This document shows, piece after piece, positions 22,398 through 31,639 of a stretch of DNA of 64,000 nt. The position numbers and the translations under genes are program-made. The stretch covers positions 49,646,591-49,710,590 of the forward strand of contig OZ022258.1 of assembly GCA_963978905.1 (NCBI GenBank). Direction: 5' to 3'. This stretch comes from Trichostrongylus colubriformis (lineage: Eukaryota; Nematoda; Chromadorea; Rhabditida; Trichostrongylidae). The notes beneath the pieces were generated by a model. It was not told the DNA's origin, did no database searches, and worked only from the letters and a program-made list of their open reading frames with translations. Positions within the stretch are counted from its first letter, which is position 1. The number at the start of each line of letters is the position of its first letter.

Positions 22398-23735
22398 TTG
22401 GGTCACTCCATAAGTGATGTCGCTATTTTTTCAAACAAAACTTTTTTTTTCATAAAATCACAAGTTTGTGCAGCAACTCGTGAATCATTCGGAAGAGATT
22501 TTTCTGCTCTATAAATGGCATGCCCACTTTCTCTGTCTGTCACAATGGAGCCAATTCTCAGGCTAACAAAGTGTCGCGGAACGCGACTGTCCCTGTGGGC
22601 GCACCGCGCGCCCGGCCCCGCCCCCAGTCCGTGGCTCTATGTAAGGGTCGCCACTGCCAGTCGGTGCTTACACACTTTCCCCCCGGGAGGAGAGGGCACC
22701 GGGCTAAGGCTGCTAGGATGCCATGCCGGACTGTTGAGGGTGAGAGCTTGCCTCTCACGCTCTGCAGCCGTCAAGGGCGCGGTGCGGTCGGGCGGACCGC
22801 GGCCGGCGTGGTTGAGCGCTGGCATGCCCACGTCCGTTAGAGGACGTGGACGACTGCAGGCGGGGTAAGGAGCCTGCAGGGTGCAGAAAGTTACCGCAAT
22901 TACCGCTAGTGTTAGTTGACCCTTGGGGAGATGAAGCACGGTCTGACCAAAGATCAGGCAGGATGATAAGAGTAGGGCGACTATTGTGAGTAGTATGTAC
23001 ATAATAAATATGGGTGCTGTAATCCGCGTACTTGTTGTCGTATGGAGTGTATGGAGTGTAGGTTATAGGTAGAAGTGTGGGAGCGCATACCTCCGGGAAG
23101 CGGCGGCCATACTGTGGGGAAAGCAGTATGGTTCCTGGGGAAGCCCACGTGGACAGTGACAACCCGCAAGCATAGCAGCCGGGTGGCGCAGGGTCCGGAG
23201 ACCCGTAACCACGATGCTGTTGCGCTAGCGGTTAGGAGGGCAACCGCCTGACGAGCCGCAACACAAAGTGGTTGGTCCAGTCGACAAAATTGACCACCGG
23301 CAAATGATTAAAACATTATCTCTCACTCCGGGAGAATCAGTTGATCATGTGTCTCATACTTAGTCCCGACCTCTTCTATAAACTCCACCAATTGTTGCTC
23401 GAAAAGTCGCGTCGTTGTTTTCCAAATTTTGTTTTTCCGCCGCAATTCGGTGATTTTTGACATTTTCGTCGAAGCAGGATGAGAAAATTTTCTCAACCAG
23501 TCCGCTGAAAAATTTAAGAAGAGGATAGCAAGGATGAAGGGATGAAGTGCGGGTTCGAGTCCCGTCCGACATCGAAGCTTTTGCCCATAACTCTGCATCC
23601 TTGTAGTAATCGCGCAGGCCGTTTCGTAGAGCAGAAAAATCTCTTCTTAATGGTAAATGACTCGCTGCACAAACTTGTATTTATAGGAAAGATGTTTGTG
23701 TGAAAAAAAGCGGCATTACTTATGGAATGACCCAA
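22398..23735. mobile_element. mariner-type inverted repeats enclosing a GC-rich unclassified segment
   Basis: TTGGGTCACTCCATAAGTGA at the left and its near-complement at the right are typical of mariner ends, and similarity continues about 110 bp inward (CACAAGTTTGTGCAGC). Between them lies about 760 bp of GC-rich DNA (22560-23320) unlike mariner coding sequence. Related ends occur at 43209-43330. Short GC-rich open frames inside show no domain. Confidence 0.65.
23540..23608 (+). repeat. tRNA-derived SINE, 5'-truncated
   Basis: Matches the 3' half of the element at 37420-37525, including the B box GGTTCGAGTCC and the tail GCTTTTGCCCATAACTC. Lies inside the mariner-bounded element at 22398-23735. 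Confidence 0.75.
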
Positions 23736-23749
23736 AACATCATTTGCAC

Positions 23750-24910
23750 TCAACCTATATACATGTGTCGTAGTTTGAGTAATATTAAATAGAGCACTTT
23801 ATACGACAGCCTATAGTTATAAGGAATCATGCTGAAGATAGACGCACATTGGAAGCAACTTCCGTCGATTTTGTAAATGCCGAAAAGCATCAGTGTACCT
23901 CAAAGTTAAAAGTGAAATATAATACTCAGCCTCATTTTAAAAGCAGAGCAATAACCTCATTTTACAAGCAGAGCAAATTTGCAGCGATAAATTACGGAAA
24001 GTGGTATCTATGCATGCTAAAGGCACATCATTTAAAGACACCAGAAGGGGGTAATTTTGGCTTACGGTAGAACAGACGTAGTGTGGACGAGTTCAAGTGG
24101 CCGCCATTGCACAAACTCGCCAATTTGACGCCTTGGCATGGTGCCAAAAGAAGATGTTTCTATTATAAATTTGTTTTTTCCTTTACTTTTTACTTTGTTC
24201 TTTCTTATATTGTTTCTAGATGTACTTACACGAATGCTAATGTAGTTGGGAATGGCCACTCCATGGCGCTGGGAGTCAGGTACTACAACTAACGCTGGCC
24301 CGCGGCCGTCTCCTACAGCGGACAACTCGGAAAGTCGGTGTGTTGGATGCGAATGGGATGCGAATACACACCGCAGCGTCGCGCTTTTGAGTCCGGGTTT
24401 TTTCGCCTATTATCGCTTCTAACCTTGAGTGTTCGTTACAAAATGCTCATTTCTTTGCATCTTCCTCTTGTTTCGGACCCCCTTCCGGTTCCTTTAACGA
24501 CCTAAACGAATCCGATATTTTCACCGCTGTGGCCCTCGAAACGTGAAGTCGTATTGCACTATCGATGACCTGGTTAATAATGCTCTTCAATCAGAACGTC
24601 GTTGATCGTGTGCAACAATCGACATGCCATAATGCTGCCAAAATTGTCCCACCAGCAGTGATAGGCGGTAAATAAGAAAAGATTACCCGCGGTACAAAGC
24701 CGCATTGTCCCAGCTACAGTAATACAGCCACTGTACCATACCCACAGCAATAGAATGCAGAGAATTTCTAGGATGTGCGTTAGGAGTGTCCAGTTCAGCA
24801 GTTCACTCGAGAAGCTGCTGGCTGTGCCCCATAGCGCGCGCATAATTCACACGGAACCAGCAAGGCACTTGGGGCGTGGCGCAGTGACCTAATTGGATAG
24901 TCCTGAAACA
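23750..24910. repeat. duplicated segment shared with 44420-45070
   Basis: Blocks such as AAGCAACTTCCGTCGATTTT, GTGGTATCTATGCATGCT and AATAATGCTCTTCAATCAGA recur in the same order at 44420-45070. The piece at 24044-24225 is also present inverted at 28845-29050. No gene is apparent. Confidence 0.75.
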
Positions 24911-25014
24911 CACCCGTTTGCTAGCACTTTTGCATGCACACATGCTTTTGAATGACAGACCCCGCTCCTGAGCAACGTGATTCCTGATTGCTACGGTGAG
25001 AGAGGTCAAGGAGA

Positions 25015-25251
25015 GGGGGTGGGGGTCGATTGGTCGAATTTTCGCTCCGCGGCGCCGTCAGTACGAGTCGTTTGGAATTCCTCTCAAGACGCGATGACTA
25101 GTACAGTTAAGAACATTCAAGGATTGCAGTTTCCACGTTCTGGAAGTTCGCCCATGTTGTAGTTGTTGCTGTTTCAACAGATAAAGCTGCAAAACGCCGC
25201 GCCGCTCGCAGCGGGCGGCTGCGAAAAAATTCAACCAATCGACCCCCACCC
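25015..25251. mobile_element. GC-rich inverted-repeat MITE, copy 3
   Basis: Ends GGGGTCGATTGGTCGAATTT and the complement AAATTCAACCAATCGACCCC. It is the mirror counterpart of 21885-22121 in the inverted duplication. Confidence 0.85.
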
Positions 25252-25593
25252 ATGCGACAGCAGTAAAGAATCTTTCAGCACAACGTCACCGTCTCGCGAT
25301 TTTGCGAATTTGCGTTTGCGGCTGAACACGCGAAGTTGGCACTGCACAACCTCAAGGTCGTTGTATCGCGTGCGGAAGTGCGCGCCGCAAAACCGCAATA
25401 TCGCGAGTCTGGCGGCGACCAAAGCAAGGCTAAGGTGGTCAAAGCAACGTTCTCCGTCATGTCATTCTCTGCAATCAATTTAATTTACCGATGCACGAAA
25501 TTATTATAATATCCATCAGCAGCGTATCATTAAATAAGCATAGGCTAACCCCAAAATTGCAGCGGCCGAGAATAAAATGAGGGTTCGAATGTG

Positions 25594-25601
25594 TATATAA
25601 A
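25594..25601 (+). promoter_or_regulatory. TATA box of secreted-protein gene copy 2
   Basis: TATATAAA 86 nt before the start codon, followed by a conserved leader. Confidence 0.72.
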
Positions 25602-25686
25602 GGACGATGGGATCTATTTATATCAGTCTTATGTGGTTTCATTTACGTAATATTTTCACATATCGAAACAAATTCTATTATTACAG

Positions 25687-26163
25687 ATGAAATTCGCCAT
25701 CGCTTCCATTGCTGCTGTGTTGGCAATCAGTTTCCACTGTACACTTGGGCACATTGTTCATACCAATAAACTGGTGTACAAAGGCAACAAGGGCACGCAA
25801 CTGACCCACGACGGTGCTCACTCCGATAAAGAAGCAGGCAAGGACCACATCCTTGTCATCAGCAACAACGATGACAACCACAAAAGCAACCATTTACTCA
25901 CCATCGCCAAGACAACTCATAACAGTAACAAAAACAGTGGGTCTGACAATTGCTATATTTGTTATTCTGAAAAAGACGGTCATATGACATGCTACACTGT
26001 CGACAAACTCTTGAAAAAACTTGATTTTTCGAAATGTAATATTGACGACCTCCGAGGGCAGTTCTATACCGTGTCTAAACATCGCTTTGCTTTACTGAAA
26101 CATGCAAAAGCATTGAAACGAGCTGGATCTGTGAAGAAGTGCTCATGTGAAGTTTCAGCTTAG
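25687..26163 (+). CDS. small secreted cysteine-containing protein, copy 2
   Basis: An intronless 158-residue frame and the most complete-looking family member. Signal peptide at residues 1-21 (MKFAIASIAAVLAISFHC...), then a polar linker of about 65 residues rich in Asn, His, Asp, Ser and Lys, then a C-terminal cysteine domain with spacing C-x2-C-x9-C-x14-C-x34-C-x-C, ending KKCSCEVSA. The central part (KKLDFSKCNIDDLRGQFYTV and FALLKHAKALKRAG) looks helical and basic. TATA box, leader and poly(A) signal are present, so the gene looks intact. It is head-to-head with copy 1 (4.2 kb apart). Not recognised as a known family; an excreted/secreted product is the natural inference for a parasitic nematode. 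Confidence 0.88.
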   Translation: MKFAIASIAAVLAISFHCTLGHIVHTNKLVYKGNKGTQLTHDGAHSDKEAGKDHILVISNNDDNHKSNHLLTIAKTTHNSNKNSGSDNCYICYSEKDGHMTCYTVDKLLKKLDFSKCNIDDLRGQFYTVSKHRFALLKHAKALKRAGSVKKCSCEVSA

Positions 26164-26186
26164 TACCATTCAAGTCTGAAGGAGGC

Positions 26187-26192
26187 AATAAA
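26187..26192 (+). terminator. poly(A) signal of secreted-protein gene copy 2
   Basis: AATAAA 24 nt after the TAG stop, conserved in all three copies. Confidence 0.75.
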
Positions 26193-26199
26193 TTTTCTC

Positions 26200-26620
26200 A
26201 TAATAGTTGTTCGAGAGCACTACAAAGCATCTAGCCTTTACAGCTTTTTTTCTTTCGTCGTTTTGTTCTTCCTACTCACTTCCACAATTTCCGATGGTGT
26301 ACGGGGGGTACGTACAGCGTTGTTCTCTTCCTTTGTTGGATTGCGACCGTTTCATCAGCCCAAATTCGATGCCAGCAATCGAACTCACCACGGCATGGGC
26401 ATTATTGCGGTACGCTCTATTTATGGTGAGCGACCGTACCATCACTACTGTATGTGAAACCCTTCGTCAATCTGTACGTCCGTCCCTCCGTCAGTCTGCC
26501 ACAAAATTAGGCATTACATAAAAAAACCTGAGGGGATGGGTACAAGTTTGTGATGGGTAGGGCATGGGACATGATGGAAGGAGCACGCATGAACCAAGTA
26601 AGCACTTCAGCGCACGCTCC
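26200..26620. repeat. duplicated 3' flank of the secreted-protein genes
   Basis: Contains blocks shared with the flank of copy 3 at 39010-39425: a palindrome-related CTTCCTACTCACTTCCAC, GACCGTTTCATCAG, and GTCCGTCCCTCCGTC. Both flanks keep an open frame of just over 100 codons with the common string RFISP-SMPA, but the similarity extends over the DNA generally and no coding function is claimed. Confidence 0.6.
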
Positions 26621-27174
26621 GCTCACAGTATCCCAACCTTCACCGGTCTCCTTCCAGATTAGCTTATGAAGTAAAGACAGATGAAGTCATGGAGTACAGT
26701 TTTCGTGTGTGCTAAAGTTACGGAAAGAGCTAATCTGTCTTAATTTGAAATATGTCTGAAAGTTGGTTGAAGTGGGAGAGAAGGCCTAGGTGTACAGTAG
26801 TACGGATACATTTTGCGGCCATTGGTTCGGGGAGGGCACGAATAGTATGGGAGGGGGGGGGGGAGGAATGGAAACTTCATCTCAGAAAGGGAGGAGAAAA
26901 ATGGAGGAGAAAAGTGCTCTAGCAGTTTCTTCGACAATTTCTATATGCAATAAGGGGTGCAGGTTGGAACAGACAGATTTTGACCTCAGCCTGCGACCCC
27001 ATGACAGCCTGTGGCCTTGAACCCTGCCAAACAGCTTATTCAAGCAATTTGTTAACGAAAGTCCTATCCTCCATGCAAATCTGTTTCGCTGTATTCGGGA
27101 GTTGGTGATGCTGCCACGACATAATACTTGAAAAGGTGAATTTTAAATTGAGAGGAATCGAAATAAAGCTTTCT

Positions 27175-28064
27175 TACAGGGTGTCCCCAAAATTATGAGC
27201 GCCATTGTATTGCAACATTTTGTTGGCGTCAATAGAGTGAATGAAAAATCAACCCATTCACAACTTTATTCATATCTTGTGTAACAAGGCACAGCAGTCA
27301 TATCATGAGTTGTGCTGTTCCAACAGGGATACAAGCTCAAAGTCATACCAGGATGATTGACTCGTCAACCCTTGCTTCTAATTTAGGACCACGGCAGGAG
27401 ATCAATGAAATCATGTTTTGGGAGTTTTGACGGACTCCTCGGAAAGTGATGAATTCGAACAGATCGAGTCGTTAGCGCCTTTCAATCAGTTTGATTCTGT
27501 AAACTAAAGCGCCTTGCAGCTAAACTCACCAAGCATTGTTCCGAAGGACTAGTGAGACCAGTGCTTCATTATGCCTAACAGCGTGTTCTTCATGTTCACA
27601 TTCCCGCAAGCTTTGCGCCGAAATCGACGGAAACCATGAGCGGGCCATCGTTGAATCCCAAATCATTACTGAGACCCGCTTACTGGTATCCAAACATCCT
27701 ATCGGCATAGTGTACCCCACCAGACCTTCTTAACACGATGAGTTGCCTTTAACGGTTCAGATCGTGGAATTTTTTTGTTTGTTTGAACAAAAGTTCGGTG
27801 AAGTGCGTGTAACCGCGAAAGCAAATGACCGCAAAGGCATTTGAAAAGCTTTTCAAATCTCAAGAACATCATGAGCTTTATCCCGACCAGCATGCACCGT
27901 GGTAGAAGAAGATCCTGCGCACCCACTGAGCAGCAAGTGAAAGAAAAAGAATTACTAATTTTCACTGATCATCACTAATTATTACATGAAGAAAAAGCAT
28001 AATTTATATAGAGGGATAAAAGGAGACATGAACTTAGGCGCCCCTAATTCTGGGACACCCTGTA
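27175..28064. mobile_element. Tc/mariner-type element with TACAGGGTGTCCC ends
   Basis: Left end TACAGGGTGTCCCCAAAATT and right end complementary to TACAGGGTGTCCCAGAATTA, both continuing into GCGCC; total 890 bp, TA at the borders. Interior frames are broken and no transposase block could be identified with confidence, so it is a non-autonomous or dead copy. Confidence 0.85.
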
Positions 28065-28349
28065 CTTCTGAGAGCATATTGCCAATTCCGTAGGTAGCGT
28101 CTTCTTTCGAACGAAAATTTTTCCTAAAAATCAAAAATTTTGCAGCATGTCACATATCATTTGGAAGAGATATTTCTGCTCTACAAAATGACATGTTCAG
28201 TTTCTGTGTGTGTTCATCATTACACGATCACCCTAGCGCTGACTGGGGCGAAGACTAGTTACACTAGGTCATTTGATCATGTTGTGAATCATCAGGCGAA
28301 GCGATAAATCAACAATGCACGTCCTTTTCCTTGAACGCCTAATTTAAAG

Positions 28350-28660
28350 GCACCGGGAGGGGGGCAAGGGCGGAATAACGTTTACGAAAACAATGGCGTC
28401 TGAAAACAAACATATGGGTTCGGTAGATACAATGTGTGACGAAACCGGCGTTGAAAAACGCGCCACAGGGCGCTATTTGCCGCCAGGGCGCGCTTCCGTC
28501 CGAACTGCAAGCTTCCATGGCCGAGCCACGCTTCGTTCATTTTAAAGCTTGTCTTCGGAATGATGTAACTTTATTTTTGAATTATTTCCTCTTCACTGTT
28601 TTCTAGTGACTATTTTACTTGTTTGCTTATAGATCTTCTTAATTGTGCATTTCTATCCCT
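28350..28660 (+). repeat. dispersed repeat, copy 2 (inverted partner at 1-325)
   Basis: Near-identical to the complement of 1-325. Its right edge abuts a poly-C MITE fragment. Confidence 0.85.
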
Positions 28661-28661
28661 G

Positions 28662-28850
28662 AGCTTAGGCTAAAATTGATATCCCCTCTCCAGGCTAAAA
28701 TTGATATCCCCTCTCCCACATTAATAAGCATCTGTCAAAGCATAGATCTCATCTGCTTTAGCCTAACCCTAGGAAGGGGAAGAAGCTTTGACGTGGGTGA
28801 AAATTCTGCCTCTCCCCCCCCCCCCCCCCGACTTTATTTGACCCGTAAGT
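28662..28850. mobile_element. poly-G/C-ended MITE, partial
   Basis: Ends in a run of C followed by GACTTTATTTGACCC, and carries CTTAGGCTAAAATTGATATC twice in tandem. The same family is complete at 33431-33652 and 60471-60716. The left arm is missing. Confidence 0.7.
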
Positions 28851-29050
28851 ACATCTAGAAACAATATAAGAAAGAACAAAGTGAAAACTAAAAGGAAAAA
28901 ACCAATCTATATTAAAACCATCTTCTCTTGGCACCATGCCAAGGCGTCAAATTGGCGAGTTTGTGCAATGGCGGCCACTCAAGGTCGTCCACACTACGTC
29001 TGTTCTACCGTAAGCCAAAATTACACCCTCCTGGTGTCTTTAAAGTCTAA
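28845..29050 (-). repeat. inverted copy of 24044-24225
   Basis: Shares GGCACCATGCCAAGGCGTCA and the TCTAGAAACAATATAAGAAA end, in the opposite orientation. Confidence 0.8.
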
Positions 29051-29297
29051 GTAGGAGAAAAGAAGATGTGTCACCACTGCATATTAGTCCTCTACCTACA
29101 TCAGTGTGCTTGTGAATCATACAAAGGTTTTATTACAGATGATCTGACGACAGAATGGAAGCTCACACAAGTTATGGTGATCTACTTGCGTAAAAATTCG
29201 GAAATGTGGAAATCACCTGATTCTCTCAATCAAGCTTTACACTTTTACTTTACAAATTTACGAAAACAGGACAGGAATAGATATTTTGGAAGAGCTT

Positions 29298-31414
29298 CTA
29301 GTTCTTTTCGTACTCCTCGTGATAAACCTTCCACTGTCCGCCCTCTTTTTTCCAGATATGTATCATTTTGCCTTTCATGTCCTCTCCTTTCTCCGAATGC
29401 AAATGAAAGTCACAATGAGCCATTAGATAGTCATCAGTTCCTTGATAAGACTCATTACTTGGCTGAAATGATGAAGAGATTGTTCAGTACAAATCTTGAA
29501 CCCGGCTGTTATATGCTAAGGATACCACGATTAGAAATAATGGCCACTGACCTCAAACTTGTGTGGGCCAACTTTCTCCCAGAAGTCCTTCAGAAGTTTG
29601 TGGATGTCTGGAAAGGAAGTTTGTTCTAGATATGCAGAAGTAATGCTAATGGCTAATGTCCTAAGTTTTTTTTAATTTTTGCAAAAAAAAAATTTTTGAT
29701 TTTTTTTCGAGTCCCCAAAAGTGGCAGGTCAGAGTAAGATGTGATCAAATAACCAGCTGTCGACGATGAGCCATGGTTCGAAATCGAAACTATGCGAACT
29801 CGGTGAGCACTAATGGGTTAACGCAAAAGGACTGTGACCGTTTCGCGGCCAAATGAGCCATGTCAACAGCTTAATTAATGAAACCGTCCATGAGAATTCG
29901 AGCGCCCCCCCCCCCTCCTCCACTCCACCTCCACCACCCCATGCACTTGTGTCGTATCTGATCAATACGCGCCGCATGCAAAGTTCCACATGGAAAAATC
30001 AAAACCTGGCAAAGATACATCATCCTATAATCCAAACAAATCTCGCCCACTTTGGTAACGTGGGCGGGGTTGCGAGAGCTGTGTAGCCAACGTGATCGGT
30101 GACGCAATGTAGGAATCAACTCAGAACTAACTCCAAACCCTAGACTGTGTCCCTCGCAACCGAAATGTTGCAAAGTGTTCGGCGAGAATTCGAACCGGAT
30201 TTAGTTTCGTTTTTTTTTCAAGTTTCCTGGAGTTTAGTTGGAGTAGAAGGAATTTTCCACTCGATTTTGTTCTTGTTTGAGCTTCCCTGTTTTACACGTT
30301 AATTTCGAGGGAAAGTAGACTTACAAAGTTTTCTTGCAAATTCCCCTAAGTTGCAAAAAATATGATGCTTACAATTAGCCCCCCTCTTGATGTACTTCTG
30401 CCTCATAAGGGAATAGGGAGGGCCTTTGACAGTATCGTAAAGAACTCACAGCACCACGTCCCTAATTGTTCCGTCTATACTTTTGGAGCGGCTCAATGAT
30501 CATTCTCTGTCTCAAAGCGATGTTATATGTTAACGGTTTCCGTTCTCATGCTCATAGTTAGACAGAGTATTAGCTTATTATGCTTGGGATGGATTGCAAG
30601 AGACCTCCACTGAATCCCGTAATCGGAAGTGCATCCGGCTCACCATCTTTCCCAAAGGTAGCTTTCACTCCTTTCTCCACAATAACTCCTTGACTATGAT
30701 AGAAGGCGGCGGCGTCATCGAAGTTGCCAGTGTGGCTGTACTCTCCCCATTTTGTGTAGAGTGGTTTCAACACTGCTTCGACATCTGAAATTAACTTTTT
30801 TGGTAAAATATCCTAAAGGGTGAATACAGTAGCGCTCAAAAGTATTCGGCCAAATGGTTGTTCTTTGGGTTTTTCACTTGTAACTTTTTTGCGACTGGAC
30901 CGATCTAAGAGAAATTTTAGTATGTTGTACTTGGAGACACTGCATACCAAGTATACTATTTTGGCGCTCAACGGTGTAAGATACGTGGTTAAATGCAATT
31001 TTTGTTTTTGGAGTTCATCCCTATGCCGTCCCGCTACGACGCTGTCGTCAAAAGTCGTAGTCTTTCTACAAAATCTTGAGGCTTGCTCGTTTTGTTTTTG
31101 CAAAGAAAGCCGTTTTTCTTGACCAAGCCTTTTCTTTTTTTGGGTAGTTTAGTAGTAAATTCTTGTAAAAAACCATGAAAAGTGTCAAGCAGCACTCAAG
31201 TAGAGGGAAATGTTGACAATAGGTTCCGGCACCACATATTAAAATTTTGTCAAATTCGGTCAAGTAGAAAAAAAGTTATGACAAAAAAGTTTTGGCCGAA
31301 TACTTTTGAGCGCTACTGTAAGAGGCGGGTGCTGTGATGAGGACTTATATTTCATAAGCTGATCTGGGCGGAGACTCCACATCAAACTACCCAGCACTCA
31401 CCCTTTGGCTGCAT
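29298..31414 (-). CDS. DUF4440/SnoaL-like (NTF2-fold) protein, gene 2, four coding exons
   Basis: Minus-strand exons 31414-31402, 30784-30644, 29607-29552 and 29462-29298 sum to 375 nt (124 residues plus TAG). All internal junctions are GT-AG and in phase. The product begins MQPKDVEAVLKPLYTKWGEY, continues with YHSQGVIVEKGVKATFGKD and IHKLLKDFWEKVGPHKFE, and ends with SNESYQGTDDYLMAHC, KGKMIHIWKKEGGQWKVYHE. Exons 1-3 have the same lengths (13, 141 and 56 nt) as gene 1 at 5823-13383; the last is one codon shorter. No signal peptide, so probably a cytosolic NTF2-fold protein; ligand or enzyme role unknown. The gene spans 2.1 kb instead of 7.6 kb because its introns hold less inserted DNA. Confidence 0.87.
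29890..29945. repeat. C-rich low-complexity tract
   Basis: A run of C followed by CTCCAC-type units, in intron 2 of DUF4440 gene 2. Confidence 0.85.
30825..31320. mobile_element. Tc1/mariner-type MITE, TACAGTAGCG family, copy 2
   Basis: Inverted ends TACAGTAGCGCTCAAAAGTA and its complement, 496 bp, TA borders. It sits in intron 1 of DUF4440 gene 2. The inner sequence differs from the copy at 16851, so the two share mainly the ends. Confidence 0.88.
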
Positions 31415-31459
31415 CTTGAATAGTTGAACCAGCTGTTGACGGCGTCAATGGAACAAACA
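31415..31459 (-). promoter_or_regulatory. 5' leader and probable trans-splice acceptor of DUF4440 gene 2
   Basis: GCATTTCAG lies exactly 45 nt before the start codon, as in gene 1, and the leader sequence itself is similar (TATTCAAGATGCAGCC beside TATTCAGGATGCAGCC). Confidence 0.55.
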
Positions 31460-31639
31460 CTGAAATGCACAATGATAGTGTTGTGAAACACGTATGACAG
31501 TGTTGTGAAACACAGATGTGCAGTACCACAGCCTGGATCAATACCAATGATTAACCCAGTAGTTTCCTGTCAATTATCCAGGAGAAACGGTGAAATATGT
31601 ATGTAGGTAATCTCTTCCCCAGCATAGCATCACACCAGA

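Noticed and set aside
22515..23162. Several overlapping GC-rich frames of 100-135 codons
   Set aside because: Open on both strands at once and within a mobile-element-like unit; composition explains them.
24876..24910. tRNA-like start GCGTGGCGCAGTGACCTAAT (also near 45037)
   Set aside because: Resembles a box A, but I found no matching box B or cloverleaf, so neither site is called a tRNA.
26207..26521. Open frame just over 100 codons conserved in the flank of secreted copies 2 and 3
   Set aside because: The DNA flank as a whole is duplicated; the frames are not conserved along their full length and have no start or domain support.
29066..29629. 187-codon plus-strand open frame
   Set aside because: It lies opposite exons 3 and 4 of DUF4440 gene 2 on the minus strand, which have correct splice borders, phase and a paralogue.
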